64,000 bases of DNA, from contig QPMI01000035.1 in assembly GCA_004431415.1 (NCBI GenBank), positions 1 to 64,000 of the forward strand. Direction: 5' to 3'. The position numbers and the translations under genes are program-made. Each line of letters begins with the position of its first letter. The stretch's first letter is position 1. This stretch comes from Cyanophora paradoxa (lineage: Eukaryota; Glaucocystophyceae; Cyanophorales; Cyanophoraceae). Shown piece by piece: positions 23,815 to 35,014 of this stretch. The notes beneath the pieces were generated by a model that was not told the DNA's origin, searched no databases, and was given only the letters and a program-made list of their open reading frames with translations.

Positions 23815-25563
23815 ATGGAGCAGCAGACGCCTCCGGCGAGCCGCAAGCGGTCCAATCATCCGGGCACGCCGGCCACGCCTGGCACGCCCGAAACTTCGCC
23901 TTCGATGTCTCGGTACTTCGGCGCCGAAACCGCCCGATCGAAGAAGGTAGCATTTCTCTATTGGTTGTGCTCAGTACGCAGGGCTGACGTGATCCAGGTC
24001 CTCGTATGCCGCCTCATGGACCGCGGGCACAATCTCCCCCGATCAGCTCTGCCGACTGTCCTCGTGGCATATAACGACACCTTGGACACGTTTTTGGAGA
24101 ACGTAAGCACTCGTGCTGGCCTCCCAGCGCTATCCACGCCGCGAATCTGGGTAACCAACCGCTCGCGCTCGCGCAGGCTGCGCGCAAGCTCAAGATGGAT
24201 CGCGTAAATACTTCTAAGCATTCGCGATGCTGGCTGCGCGCAGCTGAGGGCTCGCGGGGCGCGCAGGCCGCCAGGAAGGCGTACACCGAGGCCGGGCAGC
24301 GCGTGCTCTTCCCCGCGAGCGAGGTGGGGGAAGGCGAGCTCGTGTACATCGGCCTGCGCAGCGAGACCTTCCGAGCCACGGAGCGCACCCTCGAGGACGC
24401 CGAGTCCGCCGACCGCGTGGTGCGGCCCGCGCGCGCGCCCGCTCCCGCCGTCCGCCCCGCCGCCGCCGACGGGCCGCCGGCCCCGCAGGTGCGCCGGCTC
24501 TCGACGCAGGCGACGAAGAAGGTCTTCTGCTACCGGAACGGGGCGACGGGCAAGGACGCCGGCGTGCACGCCGTGATCATGGTCCCGCCCTCCTCCACCC
24601 TCGAGGCGGTGAGCCGGCGCCGAGCGCGGGGCCGCCCGAACCGGGAGCGACCGCGCCGTGCCGGGCGCGCGCAGGTGCTGGACGAGGCGACGAAGAAGCT
24701 GAAGATGGGGCGGGCGGCCCGGCGGCTGTACGCCGAGGACGGTACCCCCGTGGAGAGCGTCGCGGAGATCAAGGACCGCTCGGCGCTGTTCGTGGCGGCG
24801 GCCCCCTCGGAACCCTTCAAGGCGCCGGCGTGGCCGGTGAGCCCGCACGCCGCGCTGCTCGCCCACTCGCGCCACTCGAGCCTCGCCTCGCCGGGCTCCT
24901 CCTCCGCCCTCGCCTCCCCGCGGGGCGCCGAGGACCCGGCCGCCGCCGCCTCGGGCTCGCCCCGGGGCCCCCCCTCGCACGGGCGCCTCTCCCCCGCCTC
25001 CTCCCTCCGCTCCTCCCGCGACTCGCTCGCCTCCGACGCCGTCCCCCCTCCCCCCGCCGCCCGCCCTCGCCCCCGCCCCGGCCCGGCCCGGCCCCGGCCC
25101 GGCCGCCCCGCCCGCCGCCCCGGGCCCCGCAGAGGCCAAATCCGAGGGCGCCGCCGTGCTGCCCCTGTCCACCGCGACGGCCTCGCCGGCCGCCCTGACC
25201 GCGACCCTCGCCGCCGCGCTCGCCGCCGCCTCCCTCCCCCCGTCGCCCCCGCCCGCCGCGCCGGCGCCCCCGCCCTCCCTGGCCGTCGCCTCCCTGCCCC
25301 CCGTTAGCCCCTCCTCCTCGTCCTCCTCCTCCTCCTCGATCCGCCCGCCGGCGGCGGCCGAGGAGCCGCCGGGGGCGGCTTCGAGCGGCATGGTGCCGGC
25401 GCCGGGACGGAGCGCCGGCGGCCTGGCCGAGCGGATCCGGCACGCGGGGACGTACGTGGGCCCCGTGACGTCAACGCTGGAGGAGGACGTGGAGCGCGGG
25501 GCGGGGGCCGGCCGCCCCGACGAGGCCTCCTGCCTCCCTTGCTCCTGCCGCTGGCGCTGCTAG
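23815..25563 (+). CDS. tandem doublecortin (DCX)-domain microtubule-binding protein
   Basis: Predicted to bind and stabilise microtubules, probably axonemal or cortical ones. The start MEQQTPPASRKR opens a short disordered head. DCX domain 1 runs from KKVLVCRLMDRGHNLPR through LDTFLENAARKLKMDR and AARKAYTEAGQRVLF to VYIGLRSETF. DCX domain 2 runs from KKVFCYRNGATGKDAGVHAV through VLDEATKKLKMGRAARRLY to ALFVAAAPSEPF. Introns split both domains at the equivalent place, just before the helix (ENA-ARKL and EAV-LDEA), which supports origin of the pair by duplication. The C-terminal half is Ser/Ala/Pro-rich and low complexity (SLASPGSSSALASP), with one C-rich intron. A later stretch, GGLAERIRHAGTYVGP, precedes the end at CSCRWRC, stop 25561-25563. 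Two DCX domains followed by a disordered tail is a common layout of the family. Confidence 0.85.
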
Positions 25564-25790
25564 CGGGCGCGCGGCGGGACCTCGTCCGCCCCCGAGGCCC
25601 GAGGGGTTCCATGCAGCTAGCTAGCTATAGCTGTCATTAAAGTATTTCGAGCTGTTTCGTCACGGCGTGCACGTGAATGCGAAAATATTAATACGTTATA
25701 TGGCCGAGATTGCAAATGAAGTCCGGATCCGTACTAACGAAGGGGCATAGACAATTCTCGAGGCTTAGCCATTGGGTATACGTGAACAAG
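25564..25790. other. spacer between convergent genes
   Basis: AT-richer DNA with short palindromes (GCTAGCTAGCTATAGC). It presumably holds the 3' UTRs of the doublecortin gene (+) and of the minus-strand gene that ends at 25791. Confidence 0.4.
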
Positions 25791-26992
25791 CTACTCCGGA
25801 TCCTGATCGTTCTTCCGATGAGTCGGCCCCAGCCTCGATGCGATCCATTCGATGGGCTGCAGGGCGAGAACGGCGGACGCCAAGTGAGCGCCGGCAGATA
25901 GAATCTCCAAATTGCACGCCGGTAGGAAAGGCGGTGTTCCTCCGGGCAGGGCTATGCTGAAAGCCTTCAACAGATGCGCGCTGGCCTTGCTCAGGAGCGA
26001 CGCTGTAGCCAGCCGGGATGTCACGTTGTCGACTTGGAGCTGCTCGAGCGGTGTGGCCACGCCCAAAGGTTAGGGGACAGCAGCCGAACCACGAAGCGCG
26101 TGAGGCGGGGCTGGCGCGCCTGCTTTCCCGAAGCAGAGACGAGGCACCCGCGCGGGGAATTCGAAGTCAGCGGAGTTCGAGGACCGAGGCCGCGGCCGCA
26201 GCAGGGCGCGCGGGAAAGGACTCGCACCAGCGTCTCATCCATACCCTGCGCCTTGCCTTTCGAGAAGCCCTTCTTGAAAGACTCTGACATAGCCTGCTCG
26301 ATCTGCACAACGACAAGATCAGATGGCGATGATCATAGCCAGCGATCGTGGCCTGGGGTCGGGCGAGCGCTTAAGATGTAGGCGTCGCAGCGAACGCGCG
26401 GCCCCGGGACTGGATCCGAAGGCCTAGGGCCTTCCGGGATATCGACCCATCCATGGCCAAAACCAAGTTGAACGCACATCCGCTTTTGTGAAGACACGTC
26501 CGCCAGCGCCCGGAGCGCATTCATCGCGCCTGACGGCGTGTAAATGAATCGGGCGCGCGCGGGGGCGCGTGCGCGCGCGGCGGACAGCTTAAACACACCT
26601 CTCCGGATTCGCCTCTCCGGCGCTCTTGTTCCTGCGCAAGCGCTCAGCAAACGCGAACGCCGCACGCATATGCACGGGCGATGCTATGGGGCGCGCCACG
26701 CGCGGGCGCGAGATTCTGCAACAAGCTTAAGCCAGCGCCGCGCGGGGGCGCGAGATAATTTTTTTATAAATGCCGCAACAGGGTGAGGCCGCTTAACTGA
26801 CAGCGTACGGGCGTACCTGTCATTCGAAGAAGCAAGAATGACGCCATGATCGCAGAACCCGGAGTACGCCGAACGATTGGGCTTGCTGCTATGGAGCCGA
26901 ACGAGTACGCCGGAGTTGCCATGCCACGAGAGCTGCCCATTCGGCTTGCTGCCCACGGCCACAGCCGTGGAGCTGAACATTGCAGGGGGCAT
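25791..26992 (-). CDS. unrecognised small multi-exon gene
   Basis: Not recognised. On the minus strand, exon-like blocks are linked by plausible splice sites. The 5' block (ATG at 26992-26990) reads MPPAMFSSTAVAVGSK and continues to GVILASSNDR, followed by GTACGCCCG. A middle block contains MNALRALAD, then a GTGTCTTCAC intron to IEQAMSESFKKGFSKGKAQG. A GTGCGAG intron whose acceptor is CTCGAGCAG leads in frame to LQVDNVTSRLATASLLSKA, then LLKAFSIALPGGTPPFLPA and AGAHLASAVLALQPIEWIA. It ends KNDQDPE, with the stop at 25793-25791. The C-terminal portion is helical with a mildly hydrophobic segment. The junction between the first and middle blocks is uncertain, so the true start could be the downstream methionine of MNALRALAD. 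Confidence 0.45.
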
Positions 26993-27211
26993 CAGGGGGC
27001 TTAAGCCAGGAAGCCGGGTTTTGACAGGTCAAGGCTGAGCGTCAAGCGCCGCTGGGGGTACGCACGATTGAAACGGGCCGGAGCTGGCCGCCTGCCTGGC
27101 GTAGCCGCAGCGGAAGCGTGCCCGCAGCAACAGCAGCGACTCGAATCACTCGACTAGACGGGAGCGCGAGATCCACGCGCCAGACCGCAAGCTGCCGAGC
27201 TGCCGAGAGCG

Positions 27212-29202
27212 ATGGGGGCGCGACAATCATTCGTTGAGTCGCAGGCGTTCTTGCCCCCGACGCCGCCTACGTACCAGGCGAGTCCCGCCTCCGCTGCATC
27301 GCCTGCGCTGCTGACCCCTAGGCCTGTCGCATTGGGCCAGGCGACGGACCTCCCAGTGCAGTTCGTAGATACGGCGCGGCACTCGCGCATCCCGATCCTT
27401 TTCATGAAGCATCCCGGGTTCGTGCGACCACGCCGCGCGCTTCGCGCGGTTGCCCTTGCGCAGAGCTCTAGCTAGACTACCCGCGGTCGTGACGCAGATA
27501 GCTATTGCCGTTGCTGAGTGCGCGGGGAGCGCGTGTGCTGACTTCGTCTCGCACGGTCTCGGCAGGCAGGACTACCGCCAGAACATGACGATCCTCTACT
27601 CGCACGGCAATGCGACCGACCTTGGACCAGTCTCTCATTTCATGGCTATGTGCGCCCACGTGCTCGCGCCGCCGGCGCGGCCGGCCTCGACCCGCGCACG
27701 ATAGCTACGCCCCACCAGTACTCCGGAGTCGGCGCTAGCTCGACGAGAACGCCGGCGCCCCGCGCTCCCCGCCTCAAAGCCAGAGACCCTGGCTGATCTC
27801 TATTCCTCTCATCGATTCGCCCGGCGAACCCCACGTTGGCAATGGAATCCTAGGCTCGTCCAGTACGTGGTGCGTGGTCCCACCTTGCCTAATCCATCCG
27901 CCTTCTCCTTCTCACCTCCAGCATGTGCATCTCGCGGCTCCTTGCTGCGTTTGGATTCTTCTATGCAGAGTGCGCCGCGCTCGGAACATGCAATCGCACG
28001 CGCTGACGCGCGAGCAGAGGTGAACGTGCTGGCGTACGATTACAGCGGCTACGGGTGCTCCAACGGGATACCGTGCGAATCGAATGCATGTGAGCTAATT
28101 CGGTTTCATCTCTGCCTAGAGGATTTGGGGGATGATTCGCGACGCAGATAGCGATATCCGTGCCGCCTACCGCTACGCAACGCAGACCCTTGGGATCCCC
28201 GAGCAAAAACTCATTCTGTTCGTTTGTTTACAGCTTCGAACTATGTTTCTCTGGAAACCGTGAACCGCTCGCGTCCAGGTACGGGCACAGTCTGGGCAGC
28301 GGGCCCACCTGCGATCTGGCAAGCGATAAATCCGTGAACCCCCGGGCAGTAGTCCTACACAGGTCAGCACGCTCCCGTTGCCTCCTACCCCCCTACCCAT
28401 ATTCTGTCCCACCCTCCCACGCCTCTCTGCGGCGCAGCTAGAACCCAGCAGCTAGAACGTTAACACGCCCCCCCCCCCCCCCCCCCCCCCCCCCCGCTCT
28501 AGTCTCTCGTAGCCCCACTCGTGCCTTGCCTCTACCCCCACCCGCTGCCCCGCCCCCTTTCGCATTCTTTGATTCGAATCCGTTCACGTGCAGCCCCTTG
28601 CTGTCGGCTGTGCGCGTCGTCTTTGACCTGAGCGACTGGGTTCGGGTGCGAATCACTGTTTCCCGTATCTTCTGCCGTTCCTCGGACAGCGCTGATCTCA
28701 CGTGCAGTTTCCGACGGACATCTTTGCGAACTTGCACAAGGTCTGACTGCTGTTCTCAAACCCAAGCCGCGATTTTTCCCGGAAAATCGCTGCTGAGGCG
28801 TATGCTGGTTCAGGTCCCGAAGATCCGGTGTCCTGTCTATATAATACACGGTCTTGTTGACGAGGTTATCAACGTGGCCCACGGGCGGGTGCGCCCGGAG
28901 CTTCTTAAGCTTGGCGGGGTGCCAGCTCACCCCATGCTTTTTTAACGCAGAAACTGCACGAGCTGCTGGTGAAGGCAGGGCGAAACCCCCCCGAGCCATG
29001 GTACCCCTTCCCTTGAGCTCACTTCCTCGGTCTGATACTGACGGATCCGTTTAGGTGGGTGCAGAACCGGGGCCACAACGACATCGAGGTGGAGTCGGCG
29101 GCGGAGTACCTGAAGCGCCTGCGGACCTTCGTCCGGGCCGTCGACGAGGCGGGGCTCGAGCCCGCGCCGCCGCACCCGCACCCGCACGTCGGATCGAGCT
29201 AG
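27212..29202 (+). CDS. ABHD17: ABHD17-like alpha/beta hydrolase (probable protein depalmitoylase)
   Basis: Serine hydrolase of the ABHD17/FAM108 group, whose animal members remove palmitate from membrane proteins. The reconstructed chain runs MGARQSFVESQAFLPPTPPTY (27212), RIPILFMKHPGQDYRQNM, TILYSHGNATDLGPVSHF, NVLAYDYSGYGCSNG, YSDIRAAYRYATQTLGIPE, LILYGHSLGSGPTCDLAS, RAVVLHSPLLSAVRVVF, FPTDIFANLHKVPKIRCP, VYIIHGLVDEVINVAHG, WVQNRGHNDIEVESAAEYL. The triad is Ser in GHSLG, Asp in LVDEV and His in GHND. The AFLPP-PTY element near the N-terminus is typical of the family. M-G-A-R-Q-S fits an N-myristoylation site, whereas animal ABHD17 proteins use a cysteine cluster for palmitoylation. Introns are 50 to about 300 bp, one with a 28-base C run. 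Stop TAG 29200-29202. Confidence 0.85.
28468..28495. repeat. 28-bp C run in an ABHD17 intron
   Basis: Uninterrupted poly-C on the plus (sense) strand, in the intron between the VVLHS and PLLSAVRVV exons. Confidence 0.9.
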
Positions 29203-29501
29203 CTGTAGCCGCGCGCTCAGCTAGCACCATAGCTCTCGAGATGTGGGTAGCGCTCTAAAGCTAGATCTCCAGCGCGGTCAGCGCTAGCTCGCGCGAGTGA
29301 ATCCGGATCCGCAACCTTACGTGCGGGCAACACTCGGCCCGGGATCGGAGCCGGGCGCGGGGCCCGCAGCCGGAGCCGGCGTCGCGCGCCGCGGCGCGCG
29401 GCGCTGGCGCCGGTACCGGGTGCGGCGAATTTGATCGAGGGGGGAAAGAGCGTCCGCGGGGTACAGCTCGCGCGCTGCCGTGGGTTGTTGAACGCGGCGC
29501 A
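29203..29501. other. spacer between ABHD17-like gene and DPE2
   Basis: 299-bp same-strand spacer rich in GATC, AGCT and GGCGCC palindromes. It must hold the DPE2 promoter. No named element recognised. Confidence 0.4.
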
Positions 29502-32500
29502 ATGGCGACCGTCAAGCTACGCATCGAGTTCCGCACGGGCGAGGTGAGCGCGTCCGCCCTCCAAGCGGCTCGGCCGCCGCCGTCTCGACGTCCCCATCCG
29601 GTCGCCCGACGCTCGCCGGATCGCAACCGACGCGCACGTCCGCCGCGTCGCAGGGCCAGGGAATGTACCTGACAAGCCCGGACGGGCGGTTCCGGTGGGA
29701 GAAAGAGCCGTACATTGTCATGGACTGGAATGCGAACGGGATCTGGACCAAGACCGTGCAGCTGACGCCCGAGGAGCTCGCTAAGGGCTTCGTTTACAAG
29801 TACGTGCTGATCACGAACGGCGAGCCCCAGTACGAGCCCAGCTGGAGGTACTACGCGTTCCGGCCGCTGGCAGGCGACCCCACCGTGGTCGAAGTCCAGG
29901 ACATCTGGCGGCCGCCAGGCACCGCGCTCACTGTGTTTGAGTCGAGCCTCGCGCGAGAGCTCATCTTCAAGCGCCCGTCAAGGATGCAGGCGCCTGCGCC
30001 CACCCGCGGCGGCCCCGACTCTGTCCACCTCCGCCTCCAGTGCTTCAATTCGGAGGTGCCGGCGGACAAGCACATGGTCGTCACCGGCAGCACCCCTACG
30101 CTTGGCAGGTCCGCGCCCGGCGCTCGAAGGGCCCCGACCGCTCCGGCCCACTCGCGCGCAGCTGGGACCTCAAGAAGGGTCTGAAGCTCACGTTCGACGA
30201 TGAGGCGCGCGTCTGGTTCGCCGACATGTGGGTGACGCACGCGGACTTCCCGCTTGAGTACAAGTACGTCGTCGTCGACGAGAAGTGCGAGTACACGGTG
30301 CGCCCGGGCCGTTTCCCCTCCCTCGCGGGCGGGCGCGTCACGAGCGCGATGCGCAGTACTGGGAGAGCCTGCGCTTCAACCGCAGCGCGCCGAAGGACGA
30401 GGTGATGGGCGGCGGCAACGGCCGCGTCGTCGTCCGCACCGATGACTTCGCGCTTCCCGACACGGGCGTCTGGCACGGCACCGGCGTAGCCATCCCGGTC
30501 TTCTCCCTGCGCTCGCGCTCCTCGATGGGCATCGGAGAGTTCCTGGACATCAAGCTCCTCGTCGGTGCGCCCGCCGCGCCGGGCCGGCTCTTTCCGAGTC
30601 CTTATCTCGGGCGGCAGACTGGGCGGCATCCGTCGGAATCTGCCTGGTTCAGCTCCTGCCCGTGCGCGCTTCCTTCTGCGCGCGGATCCTCCTCCATTTC
30701 CGCCCCGCCCGCTCCGCGCTGAGCGCTGGCGGCGGCGGCAGGTGAGCGACTCCGGCTACGACAGCTCGCCCTACGGCGTCATGTCTTCTATGGCGCTCAA
30801 CCCAGTCTACCGTGCGCCTTGCCGCCCCCGCGTCGGCGCGGCGCGGCCCGACGCGCGGCCCGGCCAGTGAACCTCGACGTCATCGCGCGGGAGAACGGCG
30901 TGCCGTCCCGCATCACGGACGAGATCGCGTCCGCGCGCGCCGAGCTTAACCAGAGCAAGCTCGCCAACTACGACAAGGCGCGCGCGCCCGAGCGGGGCGG
31001 CCCGGCCCCTGCCCTCGCCCCCGCCCCCGCCCCCGCCCCCGCCCCCGCCACCGCCCTGAGACCGCGCGGTAGGCCCTGGTGATCAAGACGCGTATCCTCA
31101 AGGACATCTGGGAGTCCTGCCGCGACAAGGCCGAGGCCGACCCCGGATTCCACGCGCGCCCCGCCCCGCCCCGCCCCGCCCCCCCGCCCCGGGGCCTGAC
31201 GGTCCTTCCCGGGTACAGGAGTTCATCAAGGAGAACAAGACCTGGCTCCTCCCGTACGCCCTCTACTACGTCTTCTACGACCTTTTGGGTACCCCCGACT
31301 ACTCCCAGTGCGTACCCCGTACAGCCCCGCCGCCCTCCCACGCCGCCCGACGCGGGGCGGCGGGGGCGCAGGTGGGGCAACCGCGAGAACATGACGCTGG
31401 CCCAAATGGAGGAGTTCGAGGCCCCCGGGGCCTTCCAGGTCCGCCCCGGCCCCGCCTCGGCCCTCCCCGCGGGGCCCGACGCGCGCCCTCGCATCCCCGC
31501 AGCGCGACTTCATCCGCTACACGTACTTCGTGCAGTGGCACGCGCACCGGCAGCTGCTCGAGGCCTCGAAGTACGCCCGCGAGAAGGGCATCGGACTCAA
31601 GGGCGACCTCCCCATCGGCGTCAACAAGTTCTCCGTCGACACCTGGGTCAACCGCGAGCAGTTCCGCATGCAGGTCAACGCCGGGTGCGTCCGCCAGCGC
31701 TTCCTCCGCCCCGCCCGCCCGCCCGCCCGCCCGCCTGCTCGCCTTCTTGCCCTCTCGCTCGTTAACGGGCCGACGACCGCCCCGCAGCGCGCCGCCGGAC
31801 TTCTTCAGCAAGGAGGGCCAGAACTGGGGCTTCCCCACCTACAACTGGGAGGCCCGCCCCGCCCCGCCCCGCCCCGCCCCGCCGCCCGGCCCGCCCCGCC
31901 CCACCGACCCGCCCCTCACGCCCGCCCGCAGGTGATGGCCGCGGACGGGTACCAGTGGTGGCGGGCGCGGCTGGCGCGCATGGCTCAGTACTTCCACTCC
32001 TACCGCATCGACCACGTGCTCGGCTTCTTCCGCATCTGGGAGGTCCGCGCCCCGCCGCCCTCCCTGGCCTCCAAGCCTTCCTCCATCCCGCCCCGCCGGG
32101 CCGAGCCGCCGCCCGCAGATGCCGCTGGACGTCGCGTACGGCGTTCTGGGCCGCTTCTACCCCGTGCAGCCCGTCTCCAAGGGCGAGATCCTCGTGCGCG
32201 CCCTCCCTCCCGCCCAGGCATGAAAGAGGGGCGGTCCGCTCACCTTCGGGGCGCGCGGCAGAGCAAGGGCGTGCCGGAGTGGGACCTGGCGCGGCTCACG
32301 GAGCCGTACGTGCGGCGGCACCTGCTGCACCGCGCCTTCGGCCAGGAGAAGGGCGAGGAGGTGAGGCCGCTCTAGCAGGGCGGCGGCTCGGCGCGCCCGG
32401 CCGCTGCCTCACACGCTGGGCCTCGCGCGCAGGTCGGGCGCACCTACTTCGACGAGATCTTCAAGGACGGCTTCAAGTTCAAGGCGCAGTACGACACGAT

Positions 32501-34393
32501 GGCGAAGGTGCACGGGGCGGGGCGGGGGCCCCGGCCGCAGCCCGGCGAGCTCGGACGCGAGCGGCTCCGCGGCAGGTCTGCACGGAGATCCAGAAGGAGG
32601 TCTCCGCGGACCCCGAGGTCGGCGAGCCGCCCGAGAAGGCACGCACCGCCCCGGCCCCGCCCCGGCCCCGGCCCGGGCCCTAGGACAGCCTCTGAGGAGG
32701 GCGCGGCCGGTCCGCAGGAGAAGTTCGAGGACGAGAAGAAGTACGCGGAGGCGAAGGAGAAGTGGTCGGCGAAGCGTGCGGAGGTCTACGAGGCCAAGTA
32801 CAAGGCCAAGGAGCGGGCGCTGCTTGACTTCCACGAGAACGTCGTGCTCCTGCGGGACCTCGAGAAGCCCGGCGAGCTCTTCCACTTCCGCGTCAACATG
32901 GTCCTGCCCCCCGAGAAGGTCCGTCCGCCCGCCCGCCCGCCTCTCCCCACGCCTCCTTACGCCCCTTGCGCTTCAGGGCGGGGCGACGTCGTTCCACGAG
33001 CTGCCGAACAACTGGAAGGGCGGCCTGGGGGACCTCTACCACGACTGGGTGTGGCGGCGGCAGGACAACGAGTGGGCGAAGGCCGCGCGCCGCAAGCTGC
33101 GGATGATGATGGACGCCTCGGACATGCTGGTGTGCGGGGAGGACCTCGGCATGGTCCCCGGCTGCGTCATGGGCGTCATGCGCGAGCTCTGCCTCCTCGG
33201 CCTCCGCATCCAGGTACGCCGCCACCCGGCGCTGTCCCCCCCGCTTTCCGCTCTCCGCTAAGCTTCGGCCGGCGCGCAGCGCATGTCGGTGGATCCCTCG
33301 AGCAAGGCCCGCCCGCCTTGCCGCCCCGCCCGCCCGCCGCGCCCGCGGCATCGCCTAACCGCCCGCGCGGCGCAGTTCAACGACACGGCCAAGTACGAGT
33401 ACCTGACCGTGCGCCCGGGCCCGGCCCGCCCCGCCCCGCCCGGGCCCGGCCCGGCCGACGCGGGCGGCAGGTCTGCAGCCCGTCGACGCACGACATGGCT
33501 CCGATCCGCGCCTGGTGGCAGGAGCACGAGGAGAAGAGCGTGCGCCTTCCCCCGGGGCCTACCGACTTGCGCTCTGAGCTCCCGAGCTCTTCCGACTGGC
33601 GGCGGCGCAGGGGAACGACAAGAAGGACGCGCTGGACACGATCCAACACTTCTACAACCAGTGCGCGCGCGCGCGCCGGGCGCCGGGCGCACCCGCCCCG
33701 TCTCGCGCCCTTGCCCCGTCTCCCGCGCGCGCGGGGCCGACGCCGACGCCCCTCCCCGCCGGCAGCGTGCTGAAGCGGGAAGGGAAGGTGCCGGAGAAGA
33801 TGGAGCAGGACGTGGCGACGCAGATCATCAAGATGCACCTCGAATCCCCCTCCATCCTCGTGCGCCTTTCCCTCCGAGCTAGACGCCGGCTTCTTTGTGA
33901 GCTCACTTCTGGGGCGCGCCTCGGGCAGGCTGTGTTCCCCCTGCAGGACCTCTTCGCGATCGGAGGCCCCGAGATCCGGCGCTCGGGCCACCCCTCGGAG
34001 GAGAAGATCAACAACCCGGGCTCGACGGCCGGCTGCTGGTCCTACCGCATGCACATCACCCTCGAGGAGCTCAACAGCGCACAGGACAAGTTCAACTCCG
34101 AGGCGCGCCCCTTTCTTCTTCTCCGCCTTGCTGCTTGCTCCGTCCTCCAAGCTGAGCGGCGCGCAGCTCCGCGCGCTCCTCGTGAGCACGCAGCGGGCGG
34201 TCCTGAAGCCCGCGGGCGGCGCCGGCGCCGGCCGCACCCGCTCCGGCACCGAGCCCGACGAGAACGGCGGCGTGGTGCGCCCTTCGTGGGGCTTCCCTGC
34301 GGGGCGCGCCGCTGACGGGCGCGCGCGCCGCAGACCCCGCCGACCGTGGACGGGACGGCCAAGTCCAAGTCCAAGAAGAAGGGCGGCAAGTGA
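29502..34393 (+). CDS. DPE2: DPE2-type cytosolic 4-alpha-glucanotransferase (disproportionating enzyme 2)
   Basis: Transfers a glucosyl unit from maltose to a glycan acceptor; GH77 family with N-terminal CBM20 modules. Start MATVKLRIEF at 29502 has no targeting peptide, consistent with the cytosolic plant enzyme. Two CBM20-like modules come first (RFRWEKEPYIVMDWNANGIW ... EVQDIWRPPG; VHLRLQCFNSEVPADKHMVV ... WDLKKGLKLTF ... FPLEYKYVVVDE). The catalytic domain follows with GTGVAIPVFSLRS, MGIGEFLDIKLL, DSSPYGVMSSMALNPVY, WLLPYALYYVFYDLLG, LKGDLPIGVNKFSVDTWVN, APPDFFSKEGQNWGFPTYNW, YRIDHVLGFFRIWE (nucleophile Asp, 32010-32012), ASDMLVCGEDLGMVPGC (acid/base Glu), PSTHDMAPIRAWW and FPLQDLFAIGGPE. 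All three catalytic signatures are intact. An unusual highly charged helix (FEDEKKYAEAKEKWSAKRAE, from about 32720) sits between nucleophile and acid/base. It ends in a basic tail, KSKSKKKGGK, stop 34391-34393. About 25 C-rich introns. Confidence 0.92.
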
Positions 34394-35014
34394 GCGGGCG
34401 GTCGGGCGGGCGGGCGGGCGCTCCGGGGTGCGCCCGCGGCCGCGGTCGCCGGCTGCCGGCGTCGGCGTCGGCTCGGGCCCGCGACCGTCGGACCCCTTTC
34501 AGTGCAGTTTGGCAGTTTCAGTTACGCTTTCAAGTCTTTCTTTGCAGAGGCAGCAGTCGTGCGATTAGTTAACGTTTTGATCGTAATGCATTTCTGGGGA
34601 TGTGGTTCAGCGGTCGTGGCGCGCGAGTCTCGCGTACGCGCATACACCGTCGGATCGGTCCGGAGGATGGGAAGGAGGGCGAAGGCGCGCGCTGCGTAGG
34701 GAAAGATCTAGATCTAGAGCGCGTAGACGAGGAGGGGCGCGACGAGGATCGAGCCTCGGAGAGCGCCGGCGCCCCTGGGAGCTGGAGGGCGGAAGGAGGG
34801 ACGGGGGGGCCGCCGGACGTCCGACGGAAGGAGAGTATCGGAGAGCTGTACATGAGGGGCATAGACGGGAAGGGCCGGCAGCTCCTGGAGGGGGCTCGAA
34901 GGAGCGAACGAGGAGGAAGCGAGGGCTGAAGCGACGAGGGCGGGACCGGCCCAGTGAAGAGAAAGCTTCAAATCGATTGCAATCCAGAGCGCGCGCCGGC
35001 GCCTGCGCGCGCGC
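34394..35014. other. spacer between convergent DPE2 and SAP-SWIM-RING genes
   Basis: 621 bp between two 3' ends. It starts with GC-rich DPE2 3' sequence and turns purine-rich (AGGAGGG) after 34660. One weak ORF on the minus strand is listed separately. The GGGGATGTGGTTCAGCGG stretch at about 34597 resembles a tRNA 5' half but no cloverleaf follows. Confidence 0.4.
34714..34971 (-). CDS. possible small secreted protein, doubtful
   Basis: Single-exon frame of 85 codons beginning MKLSLHWAGPALVASALASS, which has the shape of a signal peptide, followed by a Pro/Ser-rich remainder ending LLVYAL. It lies in the gap between two convergent genes, and overlapping frames on both strands are also open, so this may be chance. 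Nothing outside its signal-like N-terminus supports it. Confidence 0.2.
   Translation of the reverse strand: MKLSLHWAGPALVASALASSSFAPSSPLQELPALPVYAPHVQLSDTLLPSDVRRPPRPSFRPPAPRGAGALRGSILVAPLLVYAL

Noticed and set aside
34597-34670. tRNA-like 5' half GGGGATGTGGTTCAGCGG
   Set aside because: No anticodon arm, T-loop GTTCGA or matching acceptor strand follows.
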